From Candidatus Bathyarchaeota archaeon (GTDB lineage Archaea > Thermoproteota > Bathyarchaeia > Bathyarchaeales > Bathycorpusculaceae), in the NCBI GenBank assembly GCA_023488905.1, contig JAMDCQ010000015.1:24324-88323 (forward strand): a DNA stretch of 64,000 bases, written 5' to 3'. This document shows positions 17,868 through 26,745 of this stretch, piece by piece. Below the pieces are notes generated by a model. It was not told the origin of the DNA and did not search any database. It saw nothing but the letters and a program-made list of their open reading frames with translations. Numbering within the stretch: position 1 is the first letter of the stretch; each line of letters begins with the position of its first letter. A program made the translations under genes and the position numbers.

Positions 17868-19643
17868 CTACTTAACCTTTATTAATTCTCCCAAGCTTTC
17901 GAAGTTAATTTTACCCTCAAAGTACAGGTGTAGCAGTTTTGGCAACTCTGCGATTGCGGCTCGGACTTGCTGCCAGCTGTCGCGGTCGCGGATGGTTACT
18001 GTGCCGTCGCTTAGGGTGTCGTAGTCGATGGTTATGCCGAGTTGTATGCCTGCTTCGTCTGCGCGTGCGTAGCGTCTGCCGATGGAGCCTGTTTCGTCGA
18101 ATTCCGTCATGAACCCTTCACAGGCGAGGAGTTTTTGGACTTCTTTAGCTTTGGTGTCCATGCCGTCTTTGCCCATCAAAGGGTAAACACCAACTTGAAT
18201 CGGCGCGATGCTTCTTGGGAAACTTAGAACTACGCGATCATCTTTTAAGCCGTAAGCGTATTCGAGGGCGACGTAGAAGAGGCGGTCGCAGCCGAAACTT
18301 GGCTCCACCACATGGGGCACGAAGCGTTTGCCCCGCACTGTGGTTTTCTGTTTGCCTATTTCGACTTGTTCTTTGAAGATTTGGTAGCCTTCGACTAGGA
18401 TGCTGCCGTCTTTTTCCATGTCGTCCGCAACTTGCTGGGCGGGGACTTTGGCGAGTGCTGCGGCGGCTTTGGCTGCTTCGCCCTTGTAAACGGGGCCAAG
18501 TTTCGCCATGAGGGGTTTAACGGCTAATTCCTCAGTTTCCACTGGATTGGGGAACTCTTTGTAAACGGTCATGTCGACGCCGCTGGCTTTCATATGGCAA
18601 GTGAGGTCGTAATCTGTGCGGTAAGCATGTCCGCTGACTTCCACCCAACCCCAACGGTCAACCATCACCTCTTGGTCAAAACTCTGAGTGCTGTAGTGAG
18701 CTTTTTCCCATGTCAATTTTTCGAGGAAACGCTGTCGACTTGCGGGTACGCCCAGCTCGGTTAGGAGGCGTTTGGCTTGCGCCATGAAGTATGCTTGCCA
18801 CTCGTTTTTGATGATGCCTTTGTCGAGTGCTTCTCGTACAGTAAAGTTGGTTACGTCTTCGCATTCTTTGAGGCGCGTGTCGCATAGCAGTATTGGGAGG
18901 ACTTCGTTTTCTACCTCTGCAAGCCTTTCGCATGCTGGCTCTTCGGGGTCAAAGAAAAACTCTAAATCCGCTATGGTGAATTCTCGGAGGCGGATTAAGC
19001 CTTGTCGCGGTGAGATTTCGTTGCGAAGTGCCTTGCCGATGTTGATGCAGCCAAAAGGTAAGCGTTCGCGTGCGACGTTGTAGAGGCGGTTGAATTCTAC
19101 GAATATGTTTTGGGCTGCTTCGGGTCTGCCGTAGCCGACGGAGCCGCTGTATGGGCCGATGGTGGTTTCGAACATGGTTAAGTAGCGTGTGGGTTCGCTG
19201 AATTTGCCTTTGCAGTCGGGGCAGATGACTTCGTGGCGTTCGAGTTCGACTTTGATGTCGTCGAGGCTCATTTTTTCTGCTTCGGCGCTGCTTATGCCCT
19301 TGTCTTCGAGGAGGTGGTCTGCTCGGAATCGTGTGTGGCAGTTTTGGCATTCCACCATGGGTTCTTTGAAGTGGGCTACGTGGCCTGAGGCTTCGAAGAC
19401 TTTGGCGGGGGCGATGACTGAGGATTCCATTTCGTATATGCCGATTTTTTTGACTACCAGTTCCCGCAGTTTGGCTTCTATGTTCTGTTTTAGGCGTGTG
19501 CCGAGTGGTCCGTATGTGACAAAGCCGCCGCTTCCACCATAAATCTCAAAACTGCTCCAGAAGAAGCCTCGGCGCTTAGCGAGTTCGTTGACTGCTACGA
19601 ACTTGTCGCATTGTGCTTTACTGCATTTAGCTTCGCTACTCAA
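17868..19643 (-). CDS. glyS: Glycyl-tRNA synthetase (archaeal/eukaryotic type)
   Basis: 591 residues, the alpha2-type class II enzyme. Visible motifs are SSFEIYGGSGGFVTYGPLG near the N-terminus, a zinc-like pair (CQNCHTRF and CPDCKGKF), the motif-2 region EISPRQGLIRLREFTIADLEFFFDP, and motif 3 in EPSFGCDRLFYVALEYA. The C-terminal anticodon domain (VGVYPLMGKDGM, TGSIGRRYARADEAGIQLGITID) is complete. It charges tRNA-Gly. It is monocistronic, with a repeat-filled gap upstream. Confidence 0.96.
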   Translation of the reverse strand: MSSEAKCSKAQCDKFVAVNELAKRRGFFWSSFEIYGGSGGFVTYGPLGTRLKQNIEAKLRELVVKKIGIYEMESSVIAPAKVFEASGHVAHFKEPMVECQNCHTRFRADHLLEDKGISSAEAEKMSLDDIKVELERHEVICPDCKGKFSEPTRYLTMFETTIGPYSGSVGYGRPEAAQNIFVEFNRLYNVARERLPFGCINIGKALRNEISPRQGLIRLREFTIADLEFFFDPEEPACERLAEVENEVLPILLCDTRLKECEDVTNFTVREALDKGIIKNEWQAYFMAQAKRLLTELGVPASRQRFLEKLTWEKAHYSTQSFDQEVMVDRWGWVEVSGHAYRTDYDLTCHMKASGVDMTVYKEFPNPVETEELAVKPLMAKLGPVYKGEAAKAAAALAKVPAQQVADDMEKDGSILVEGYQIFKEQVEIGKQKTTVRGKRFVPHVVEPSFGCDRLFYVALEYAYGLKDDRVVLSFPRSIAPIQVGVYPLMGKDGMDTKAKEVQKLLACEGFMTEFDETGSIGRRYARADEAGIQLGITIDYDTLSDGTVTIRDRDSWQQVRAAIAELPKLLHLYFEGKINFESLGELIKVK

Positions 19644-19740
19644 AGATCATTACCTGTTTTATCCCTTTAGGCTGCATTAACAATTAAAACGTTGCCATGC
19701 CCCATTGATTTACTGACTTGTGGACTACCGTTTTTTTCGT

Positions 19741-19865
19741 TAGTTGTTGTTGCAGAAAAACCCCTATACACAACAACAACCAGTGGACTGGGCTGTGGTT
19801 TCTGTTTTGGTTTCGGCTGCTTTTGGCGGTTGCATGCTGGTTGTGGAGATTTCTACAAGCAACTC
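19741..19865 (+). repeat. Dispersed repeat family R1, copy b
   Basis: Opens with GTTGTTGTTG, the loop CCCCTATACACA, then CAACAACAAC, giving a 10-pair hairpin. A T-rich block (TCTGTTTTGG) and CTGGTTGTGG...CTACAAGCAA follow. The block order matches the copies at 9450 (inverted), 44171 and 44330. It lies upstream of glyS. Confidence 0.75.
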
Positions 19866-19998
19866 AGTTTAGCTGTGAGGTTGAGCGTAACTGCGATTCT
19901 TTGACTATACCCCCCCATTTAACAGCAGATCAAAAAATCAATCTTGGAAGATGCCGCTGACCCCTCTTATTTCATCTTCTTCCAGCAGGCTTGGCAGC

Positions 19999-20070
19999 GA
20001 CGTCTGTTTTGGGTTTAGCTGGTTTCTGCTACGGCAGGCTGGTTGTGGCGTTTTCCGCAAGCAGTCCCGC
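19999..20070 (+). repeat. Diverged partial R1 repeat
   Basis: Only the 3' half of the R1 unit is recognisable: GTCTGTTTTGGGTTTAGCTG, then CTGGTTGTGG and CCGCAAGCAG. The first hairpin is absent. Confidence 0.5.
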
Positions 20071-20149
20071 TTGGCAGACGCGGTTGATGTGGAACAGCCG
20101 CGTTTGCTGCTCTCAGTTGACCCCCCTCCCCTTATTTAAAGCCCCAAAA

Positions 20150-20380
20150 ATCTGTCTTCTCTGCGTTTACACTCTTTATGTGGCTGCGGCGGCTTACGGC
20201 ACACCACAAGACGGCGACTGAGGGCGGTTGTGTTTTGGGTTTGCAACGTTTTTGTGCGTCTGTTTCGGTGTGGTGTGCGAGATTTTTTCCACAAGAACAA
20301 CATACCTCCATGTTGAAGCCGCTACCATGTGAGTGCGAAAAGCCTGTATCGACCGCATTTTCTCCACAAGAATCAACGAA
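20150..20380 (+). repeat. Dispersed repeat family R2, copy 1
   Basis: About 230 bases homologous to the reverse complement of 61.75-62.02 kb. Shared blocks include CGGCTTACGGCACACCAC, GGTTGTGTTTTGGG, TGCGTCTGTTT and CCACAAGAACAACAT. In this copy GCACACCAC (20199) and GTGGTGTGC (20270) are perfect inverted arms. The terminal inverted repeats seen in copy 2 are not preserved here. No ORF is conserved between the copies, so it is non-coding. Confidence 0.75.
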
Positions 20381-20757
20381 CATCAATTAACAGCGCAATG
20401 CAATCGGGCACTATCATGGCTCATTCAACGCGGATAATCGCCCACCAAACCCATGCACACCCGTGCCTATAAGCAACTTTGCTGTTAAAAAGCGCAACAA
20501 AAACAACCTAACTCAACGTACAAATCTAACCCAACAAGTCACGAAACAAAACAGCTACTAATCCCTCATAAAAAACCAAAACCAACCAACAAAACCACAA
20601 CACAAAAAGCAGTGGAAAAACAGCAATTCAAGAACAGAATTGCGACTTCCGCTTTCGAGAAGGACCCTACTATTTATGGTACAAATAACAGTTCAACGAC
20701 GCGCAAAATAGCACAACGGGAACTTAATCGTTAGTTAAACTGAGTCTGAATAAGTAT
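20381..20757. other. Gene-free stretch beside the SIR2 gene
   Basis: Adenine- and cytosine-rich on the plus strand, with many short CAACAAAA-type runs. No ORF, hairpin or RNA gene was recognised. It separates the repeats from the 3' end of the SIR2-STAND gene. Confidence 0.4.
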
Positions 20758-23700
20758 TTAGCTAATTTTTCTCACTCTGCTTGCTTCTGGCCCAAGCATA
20801 TTAAAGATAATTTCATAAGACACTCGATCGCCTACTCGCGGATTATCATATTGTAAATCTTGTTTTCGCACTACTAGCAGGTCCTCATATATTTGAGGGA
20901 AGGTTGTTTTGATTTTTCCGTGTAAATCAGTAGTGGGCAGTTTTGTTATTGTTCCACTGAGCCTCTGCGGATTAGCACCGTTATACCAGCGATCTTCGGG
21001 TTCTCTATGTGTTAGTAAACTCGGATGATTTTCTGCTTTTCGAGTTAATTCTCTAAATTTAATCTTTGCTTCTCGAACGTTTCCGTCAGCATATGTCTCT
21101 TTTGATAGTTCAAAAGCTAATTGAATATCAAATTTTTCAGGGGCTATTGCAGCATAGTCATCGATAGTGTTTCTGATAATGTTATGGTTACCAGGCGATT
21201 GGCGTCTTAAAATTGAGACCTTTAATCGCATTAGCCATATTGAGAGCGGATCAAAAGAGAGGCCCTTGTCTACTAGTCTAAGCGCATCAGGTAGGTGATC
21301 TCCTGAGTAGCGAATTTCTGCTAGATACGCATACCCATTTGCTTTACCAATCAAATCGCTCATCTGTTCTATTTGTAACTCATCAAAATGAGCCAAACTA
21401 AGGAGGTTTGTTATCTCTTGTTTGATAATATAACTTTCAGGTGTTTCGCCTAGAGATTTCTCGAGATAATTACATTCTTGTGCTGCAGTCAAAATGAAAT
21501 TTAGTTGGAGGTTTTTTTCGGTTATTAGCTTAGCTTTCGTTAAATAGGTTCTTGCAACACCTGTGTAGGGGTGCGGCGTTATTCTCGGATTAATTTTTGC
21601 CTCGGTGAATTTTCGTTCTGCTTCCTCAAGATGAGCCCATGCTAAATCCCGATGACCATTTACGATTTCATCTTCAGCGATTGCGTTTTCTAAACGACCT
21701 TCTGCATCTTTAACATGTTCTGCTCGTTCATCGAATCCGCTAACAAAAGCATCATGTGCCTCTCTGAGAGTTTTTCTTGCCTCAGAGAACTTGTGATTAT
21801 TTGTTTGCAAACGGCCTAAATGAATTAGCAGTGGCTTTGATTTTACGACTCGAATAGCCCGATTGTATAAGTCGATTTTATGGTCAAGGCTTACTTTCGG
21901 TCCAACATCTATTTCAATCCTAAAGTTTAGGAGGCTTTCAAGAAAACGCATTTCACTCTCTTCGCCATATGTCACAGAATTGATCATCGTTGATAACGCT
22001 TGTCGCCTTTCATCTGAGGTTCGGAATACAGCATCTGAAATGGCCTCGGCAATAACTCTTTGTAAAGTAAAAAGTGAACGTTGGTTATTGGCTGCCCTTA
22101 ATATTCCGCTCAAATTACCTTTCTCGTAACGCGGCTTTAAAACTTCGGGATTGATGTCCTGACTTTTCGTAATTAAAGAGACTAGTGGTTCAAGTTGATA
22201 TGCCTGTATTAATGAAACCGCTTGGTATATCTTCTTTGATTCACCATCTAACTTATCGTACTCTTCTTTTAGCAGTTTCTTGATCGATTTCCGCGAGCAG
22301 TGTAATGTAGAATATATCAAAGCGAAGAAAGACGTGTTAACATCTTTATCTCGTATGTTGTGATTAAAAATCTCTTCATCTATGACTCCGAAACGCTTAA
22401 AATGATTTAAAAAATTATCGACATCATGTTCAAAAATTGTATCATTGAGTCTATAAATCGCGTCGGGTTCATATAATTTTAATTTATCTATCGGTGACTC
22501 AGATTCCCTTGCAACCATAAAGATATCGGCAGGTTTTCCCGAAGCCATAAGGTGTTCCCAGAGGACCTTAATCTGACCAACAATTGGTCCACTGTCGTCA
22601 GCGATTATTAACCATTTTATAGGTCGAGGATTTTCGATACCTGCGCTCTTTGTCTTTTTGAGGTATTTATCTCTAATCTCATTCATCAAGCCGTCTAAGG
22701 CCTTAGTATCTATCGATGGGTCTTTTGGGTTGACAAAGAGAACAGGATTTCCAGTTTGGTGCCAATTAAACGCAATTCTTTTTGCAAAAACTGTTTTTCC
22801 TGAACCAGCGATTCCAACAAGAGCACAAAAAAGATTTTTGTTAAAATCGGTAATTGTTGCTCGCGCACTAAAGGTTGATAGGTCTTTAGGAATTAACCTA
22901 ATGCTATCGGGATTCAACCAAGCGATAGTGGTATTCCTATCAAAATCCCAGTGCCAAACGTACGGAAAATATGTTTTAGAGTTACCGCTAAGGAAATCTT
23001 CAATTTTTTCAGAATTTTGGCTCATCATTTCCTCATTTAAAAGCATAAACTTGTTCTTGATATTAGATAGCAATGATCTGTCTATATCTATTGCCTGTCC
23101 GTGAATTACCATTGTACCAACGTCGACTGGAGCACTTTTTGGTTTATCTCCAAAAACCTTTTTGGTTTCGTTGACAAAAATTTCGAGATCGCCTTTCACC
23201 CAGGTTATTCCTACCGACGTTAGCTTTTTGGCGACCGTTTCAGTTGGTTCATGAGGCATAATTGCATAGCCCGTCCAAGAATAATTATGCAAGACCTTTC
23301 GCATGTGACTCAGCAATAGAAAAACAAGATCATCGTTGAACGAATAACCTAAGTATATTATATGACCAGAGACCGCTAGAGTTCTAAATTGCTTGAAGAA
23401 ATTAGTTCTACGTTCGGAATCCGAAATTAGGTCGCTGTTTGAAAGTACCATCCATCCGCCTTGTGGATAAGAATATTGATAGTCGCCAAGTAATTTGAAA
23501 CAATATAAAAGTTCTTCCTTTTCTTGGTTAACTTCAGCGTTTGGATCTGATACTGAAACAATTTGCCTTGAACCATCCAAAGAGACGCCCACTAATTCAG
23601 GCAGCCTATCATAGTTTGTTGTCATGATTGCTTTCCAAGGAATCGAAAACAAGTATTTTTGACGTTCAGTTGGTGATATTGAGGCAAGTCGTTTACTTAT

Positions 23701-23916
23701 TATTGATTCGACTTCTTTTCTATGATCATCGTTATACCCAATTATCGACTGCATAAGTTGGAAAAAATCGGTTTCAGTCTTATCGGGGAACTTTTCCTTT
23801 ACAACATCTGTGAGTTGATTCCAATTGGGACCACCACAATCAATTGATACTCCTGCACCGTAGAAGAGGCTTATTGGGCTATTTCGCATCAAATTAACGA
23901 CTTCAGCTATCTCCAT
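20758..23916 (-). CDS. SIR2-like/STAND NTPase/TPR protein with C-terminal cold-shock-like domain (putative defence protein)
   Basis: 1052 residues. Residues 1-260 are a SIR2-like domain with FYGAGVS (20-22 GAG) and MTTNYD (Asn101). The usual KLHG block reads KLLG at 141-144, so the catalytic-type His is Leu. Residues about 310-640 are a P-loop ATPase of STAND type: Walker A GIAGSGKT (368-375) and Walker B WLIIADD (435-441). Residues about 640-980 are TPR-like helices. The last 65 residues (LSGTITKLPTTDLHGKI, GDRVSYEIIFNMLGPEASRV) resemble a cold-shock OB fold. The architecture recalls SIR2-STAND antiviral sensors (Avs5-like). It appears AT-richer than its neighbours and sits beside repeats, suggesting transfer. 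No partner effector gene is evident. Confidence 0.85.
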   Translation of the reverse strand: MEIAEVVNLMRNSPISLFYGAGVSIDCGGPNWNQLTDVVKEKFPDKTETDFFQLMQSIIGYNDDHRKEVESIISKRLASISPTERQKYLFSIPWKAIMTTNYDRLPELVGVSLDGSRQIVSVSDPNAEVNQEKEELLYCFKLLGDYQYSYPQGGWMVLSNSDLISDSERRTNFFKQFRTLAVSGHIIYLGYSFNDDLVFLLLSHMRKVLHNYSWTGYAIMPHEPTETVAKKLTSVGITWVKGDLEIFVNETKKVFGDKPKSAPVDVGTMVIHGQAIDIDRSLLSNIKNKFMLLNEEMMSQNSEKIEDFLSGNSKTYFPYVWHWDFDRNTTIAWLNPDSIRLIPKDLSTFSARATITDFNKNLFCALVGIAGSGKTVFAKRIAFNWHQTGNPVLFVNPKDPSIDTKALDGLMNEIRDKYLKKTKSAGIENPRPIKWLIIADDSGPIVGQIKVLWEHLMASGKPADIFMVARESESPIDKLKLYEPDAIYRLNDTIFEHDVDNFLNHFKRFGVIDEEIFNHNIRDKDVNTSFFALIYSTLHCSRKSIKKLLKEEYDKLDGESKKIYQAVSLIQAYQLEPLVSLITKSQDINPEVLKPRYEKGNLSGILRAANNQRSLFTLQRVIAEAISDAVFRTSDERRQALSTMINSVTYGEESEMRFLESLLNFRIEIDVGPKVSLDHKIDLYNRAIRVVKSKPLLIHLGRLQTNNHKFSEARKTLREAHDAFVSGFDERAEHVKDAEGRLENAIAEDEIVNGHRDLAWAHLEEAERKFTEAKINPRITPHPYTGVARTYLTKAKLITEKNLQLNFILTAAQECNYLEKSLGETPESYIIKQEITNLLSLAHFDELQIEQMSDLIGKANGYAYLAEIRYSGDHLPDALRLVDKGLSFDPLSIWLMRLKVSILRRQSPGNHNIIRNTIDDYAAIAPEKFDIQLAFELSKETYADGNVREAKIKFRELTRKAENHPSLLTHREPEDRWYNGANPQRLSGTITKLPTTDLHGKIKTTFPQIYEDLLVVRKQDLQYDNPRVGDRVSYEIIFNMLGPEASRVRKIS

Positions 23917-24136
23917 AAGTAAGGTCCCCGAACGAAGAGGTATAGTCTAGTTTGCTTTTAAGACTTTCACTACTACTGATGGTATCCTTTCTTTTTTTCA
24001 ATTTTGGTAACTGACTTAGTCGATAAACAATTGCTTCATACAAGCGTTCTATTCTTTTTGGGAATTATAGGGGTGTGTTTTGTGTTGCAGTTGGAAGAGA
24101 TGAAGGGAAATCGAAGCCCTCGTCATAGCTAAAGGG

Positions 24137-24421
24137 TTAATGTTCCAGTAGTTTTTGGATTTCTTCTAAATATTTTGCTACTTTTTCCCCTTTATCACTG
24201 AGTGTATACATGGGGCCATAGGGGAGTGTTGTTTTCATAGTTATTTCTATTAGTTGGTTTTCTTGGGCGTATTTTTTAGCTGAATAGATGGCGCGTTGGC
24301 CTGCGGTTGTGCCTTTAATGATGTCGGTTACATTGCATTTTGGATGCCGTTTTATGTAGAGAAGGAAGCGTAAGATAGCGGTTAATTCATCGAAGCGCTC
24401 AGTTGGGGGAAGTTTGGACAT
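24137..24421 (-). CDS. Small winged-helix transcriptional regulator
   Basis: The ATG at 24421 gives 94 residues; the ORF track's upstream 46 residues are unlike protein. The fold is an archaeal wHTH (AILRFLLYIKRHPKCNVTDIIKGTTAGQRAIYSAKKYAQENQLIEI, then wing PYGPMYTLSDKGEKVAKYLEE). The target is unknown. It lies 200 bases upstream of the SIR2 gene on the same strand and is divergent from the 147-residue gene at 24543, so it could control either. Confidence 0.72.
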   Translation of the reverse strand: MSKLPPTERFDELTAILRFLLYIKRHPKCNVTDIIKGTTAGQRAIYSAKKYAQENQLIEITMKTTLPYGPMYTLSDKGEKVAKYLEEIQKLLEH

Positions 24422-24497
24422 TTTTGGTCTGTTTGCTACTTGCGGCTTGTTGCTTAAGTGGTTTCTTACGCATAAGGAGGTATTGATGTGCACAAAG

Positions 24498-24509
24498 CAT
24501 ATAAAGTAT
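24498..24509 (+). promoter_or_regulatory. TATA box for the gene at 24543
   Basis: CATATAAAGTAT is a good archaeal TATA box 34 bases before the ATG at 24543, implying a leader of about ten bases. Confidence 0.5.
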
Positions 24510-24542
24510 TGAATACGCATACGATGGTGTGGGGTACGAAAG

Positions 24543-24986
24543 ATGAATAATTTAATCAATAAATTGCCTGAAGATCTCAGGGCGAAATACCAGATGCAGG
24601 CTTGTGTGTGTTGTGATGTGGTTGAGTGTTTGAAGGTTGTGGCGGCGTTGAAGTTGTGGTGTAATCGTGGTTATCGGGATGTTGAGTTTAGTGTGCCGTT
24701 GACGTTGGGTAAAAAAAAGTTTTTTGTTGATGTTTTAGCGCGCAGGGAGGATGTGGTGGTTGGGGTTGAGTGCATGCCAAGCGCCAATTTGGGGTGGCTG
24801 CGTGCGCGGATGGCGTTGTTGCGTCGCTGTTTGCCGCCAAACACTTACTTTGTTTTGGTTTTTCCCTCAACCGTGGGTGAGCGGGTAGATAAGGCGGCGT
24901 TTTTAGCTGACGAAGTATGGGTAACAGATGAGGATAACAGTAAAGTGGCGAGCATGAGGTTTATCTCAGTCTGCCACAAAGGGTGA
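24543..24986 (+). CDS. Unknown protein, possible PD-(D/E)XK-like fold
   Basis: 147 residues, Cys- and Val-rich. The core strand pattern FFVDVLARREDVVVGVEC, preceded by the basic GKKK and followed by a helix and a VLVFPST strand, looks like the alpha/beta core of restriction-endonuclease-like proteins. The usual catalytic E-x-K reads VEC, so activity is doubtful. It neighbours the SIR2-STAND gene in the accessory island. I do not recognise a named family. Confidence 0.6.
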   Translation: MNNLINKLPEDLRAKYQMQACVCCDVVECLKVVAALKLWCNRGYRDVEFSVPLTLGKKKFFVDVLARREDVVVGVECMPSANLGWLRARMALLRRCLPPNTYFVLVFPSTVGERVDKAAFLADEVWVTDEDNSKVASMRFISVCHKG

Positions 24987-25021
24987 ATCAACAGTTGCGT
25001 TTAGTTTGGCGAAGCAGTGGG

Positions 25022-26632
25022 TTAGCCTGTGTATTCTAGTATGAATATTCTTCTTGGGTTTTCTCCGAACGTGGCGTTCTCTGTGATGTGGGTGAAGTTG
25101 CCTGAGGCGTAGAGTTGCTGGTAGACCTGCTGCAGGTTCAGTGTTGTGTTGTAGTAGGGGACTGTTCCGCCGTACTCGTAAGTAAACACATACTGAACTT
25201 GCAATATTTTGCACAGATGGATAAGCTCTGTTATGTTGAAGTTGGGGGTGTAGGTGTCTACGGGTTTGCGGGGGTACTGGAAGACTGGGATCTTGTTGTC
25301 TCCGTCTGCCCAGAGGTAGAATCGCACCATTTCGCGGCTAAAAAAGTTGAAGGGACATAGCACCATGATTGATTTGTTGAAGCCTATGTTGTTATAGGCG
25401 TAGTCCGTGGCGCCCTTAATGTCGATGTTCACTTGGTATTTGGAAACGTAATCGTATGTGTCGTAAACGCTTACAGCCACGGAGCAGACCATCAAAGCAA
25501 CCAGCAACACCGAGGCAGCCTTAAAGAGACGTTTCTTGCTGATGCTGCTCTGCGTTTTCCAAGCCCCCTCTAAGCGCCCATAAAACGTAAAGAATGCGGC
25601 GGAGGCAGAGATGGCTATGACGGGAAACAGAGGCAACACGTAACGCCACTCTTTGTTAGCGATCAAAGTGAAGAACACGTAGATGCCCAAAAACCAGATC
25701 AGCATAAATTTGTCTTCGCGGCGGCGTCTCCATGCAAAAAAGCCCAAGCCCGCTATACCCGCGATGTAGATGAAAAGAGAAATCGGGTGCAGGGTGTCAT
25801 AGGGCCAGACCATCTCGATTAAGTAGAAGATGGGCATGGGGAATCGTTCGCTGTAGAGGGAGCGTTCGGGGTTGCCGACTTGCAGGGCGTAGAGCCATTG
25901 CCTCAAGATTTGGTCAGCGTACACCCTAAAGGCGATTATAACCCATGGAGCAACCACAAGTGCTGCCGTGACAAAGGTTATTGTGAGTTTTTTTAGGGCG
26001 AACTTGAGTTGGTTTCTGGCCAAAAACAGGATACTCAACAAGATTACTATGGCTGCCACAATCATCTGATATTTCGTTAACAGCCCCAGCCCAAGCGCCA
26101 AGCCACTAAAAACCAGCAAGCGGTCTTGGCGAGTTGTCAGCCACTTATAGAAGAAGAGCAGTGAGGCAGTTGTGAAGAACACCAAGGCTGTTTCAAGCAT
26201 CGAAAGGGTTGAGAGCCAAAAAAACCCGGGCATCACACCCAAAAAAACAGCTGAGAGTAACGCAACTCTGCCGCTGTAGAGGTGGTAAGCTAATTCGAAA
26301 ACTGCCCACAGTGAGAGCAAGGAGAACATGACGGGGACGAGGCGGGCTACAAAGAGGCTTACTCCGAAGACTTCAAAAAAAGCAAACGTGATAACGTCAT
26401 ACAGTGGGGGATAAAAGGCGTTTACGACGAATTTGTCATAGTTGCCCCAGGATAGAAAAGAGCCTGCGTTTAGGTGTATGACTTCGTCCCATTGCATCGG
26501 GGGATACGCTAAGTCAGAGAGGAGTATGATTAGGTACACTAAGAGGAAGCCGAAAAGGAGGAGCCGCCACCTGTTTAGCACCAGCCACAGATGGGGTAAC
26601 CGCTGCTTTATGCTTGGTTGATTAATCGTCAT
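25022..26632 (-). CDS. Glycosyltransferase family 39-like membrane protein
   Basis: About 536 residues from the ATG at 26632. The first loop has YPPMQWDEVIHLNAG, where the DE pair is the catalytic-base motif of GT39/PMT and ArnT-type enzymes. About ten membrane helices follow and a C-terminal extracytoplasmic domain of roughly 130 residues ends the protein. It transfers sugars from a polyprenyl-phosphate donor to protein or lipid outside the membrane. UppS elsewhere in the window would supply the carrier. Confidence 0.85.
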   Translation of the reverse strand: MTINQPSIKQRLPHLWLVLNRWRLLLFGFLLVYLIILLSDLAYPPMQWDEVIHLNAGSFLSWGNYDKFVVNAFYPPLYDVITFAFFEVFGVSLFVARLVPVMFSLLSLWAVFELAYHLYSGRVALLSAVFLGVMPGFFWLSTLSMLETALVFFTTASLLFFYKWLTTRQDRLLVFSGLALGLGLLTKYQMIVAAIVILLSILFLARNQLKFALKKLTITFVTAALVVAPWVIIAFRVYADQILRQWLYALQVGNPERSLYSERFPMPIFYLIEMVWPYDTLHPISLFIYIAGIAGLGFFAWRRRREDKFMLIWFLGIYVFFTLIANKEWRYVLPLFPVIAISASAAFFTFYGRLEGAWKTQSSISKKRLFKAASVLLVALMVCSVAVSVYDTYDYVSKYQVNIDIKGATDYAYNNIGFNKSIMVLCPFNFFSREMVRFYLWADGDNKIPVFQYPRKPVDTYTPNFNITELIHLCKILQVQYVFTYEYGGTVPYYNTTLNLQQVYQQLYASGNFTHITENATFGENPRRIFILEYTG

Positions 26633-26745
26633 TTCAGCAGACAGCCACACCTATGACCCGTTATGGATATAAAACTTAACTAAACACCCGCTTCAACCTT
26701 TAGAAACGCTAAAAAGCAGCCGCCTACTGTTCCATTAAGAAGCCT

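Noticed and set aside
18949-19350. 133-residue Arg/His/Pro-rich ORF on the minus strand
   Set aside because: It is another frame of glyS, and the composition is that of an out-of-frame translation of a coding region.
19692-20390. Several 60-84-residue ORFs on both strands
   Set aside because: All lie in R1/R2 repeats and the frames differ between copies, so they are by-products of the repeats.
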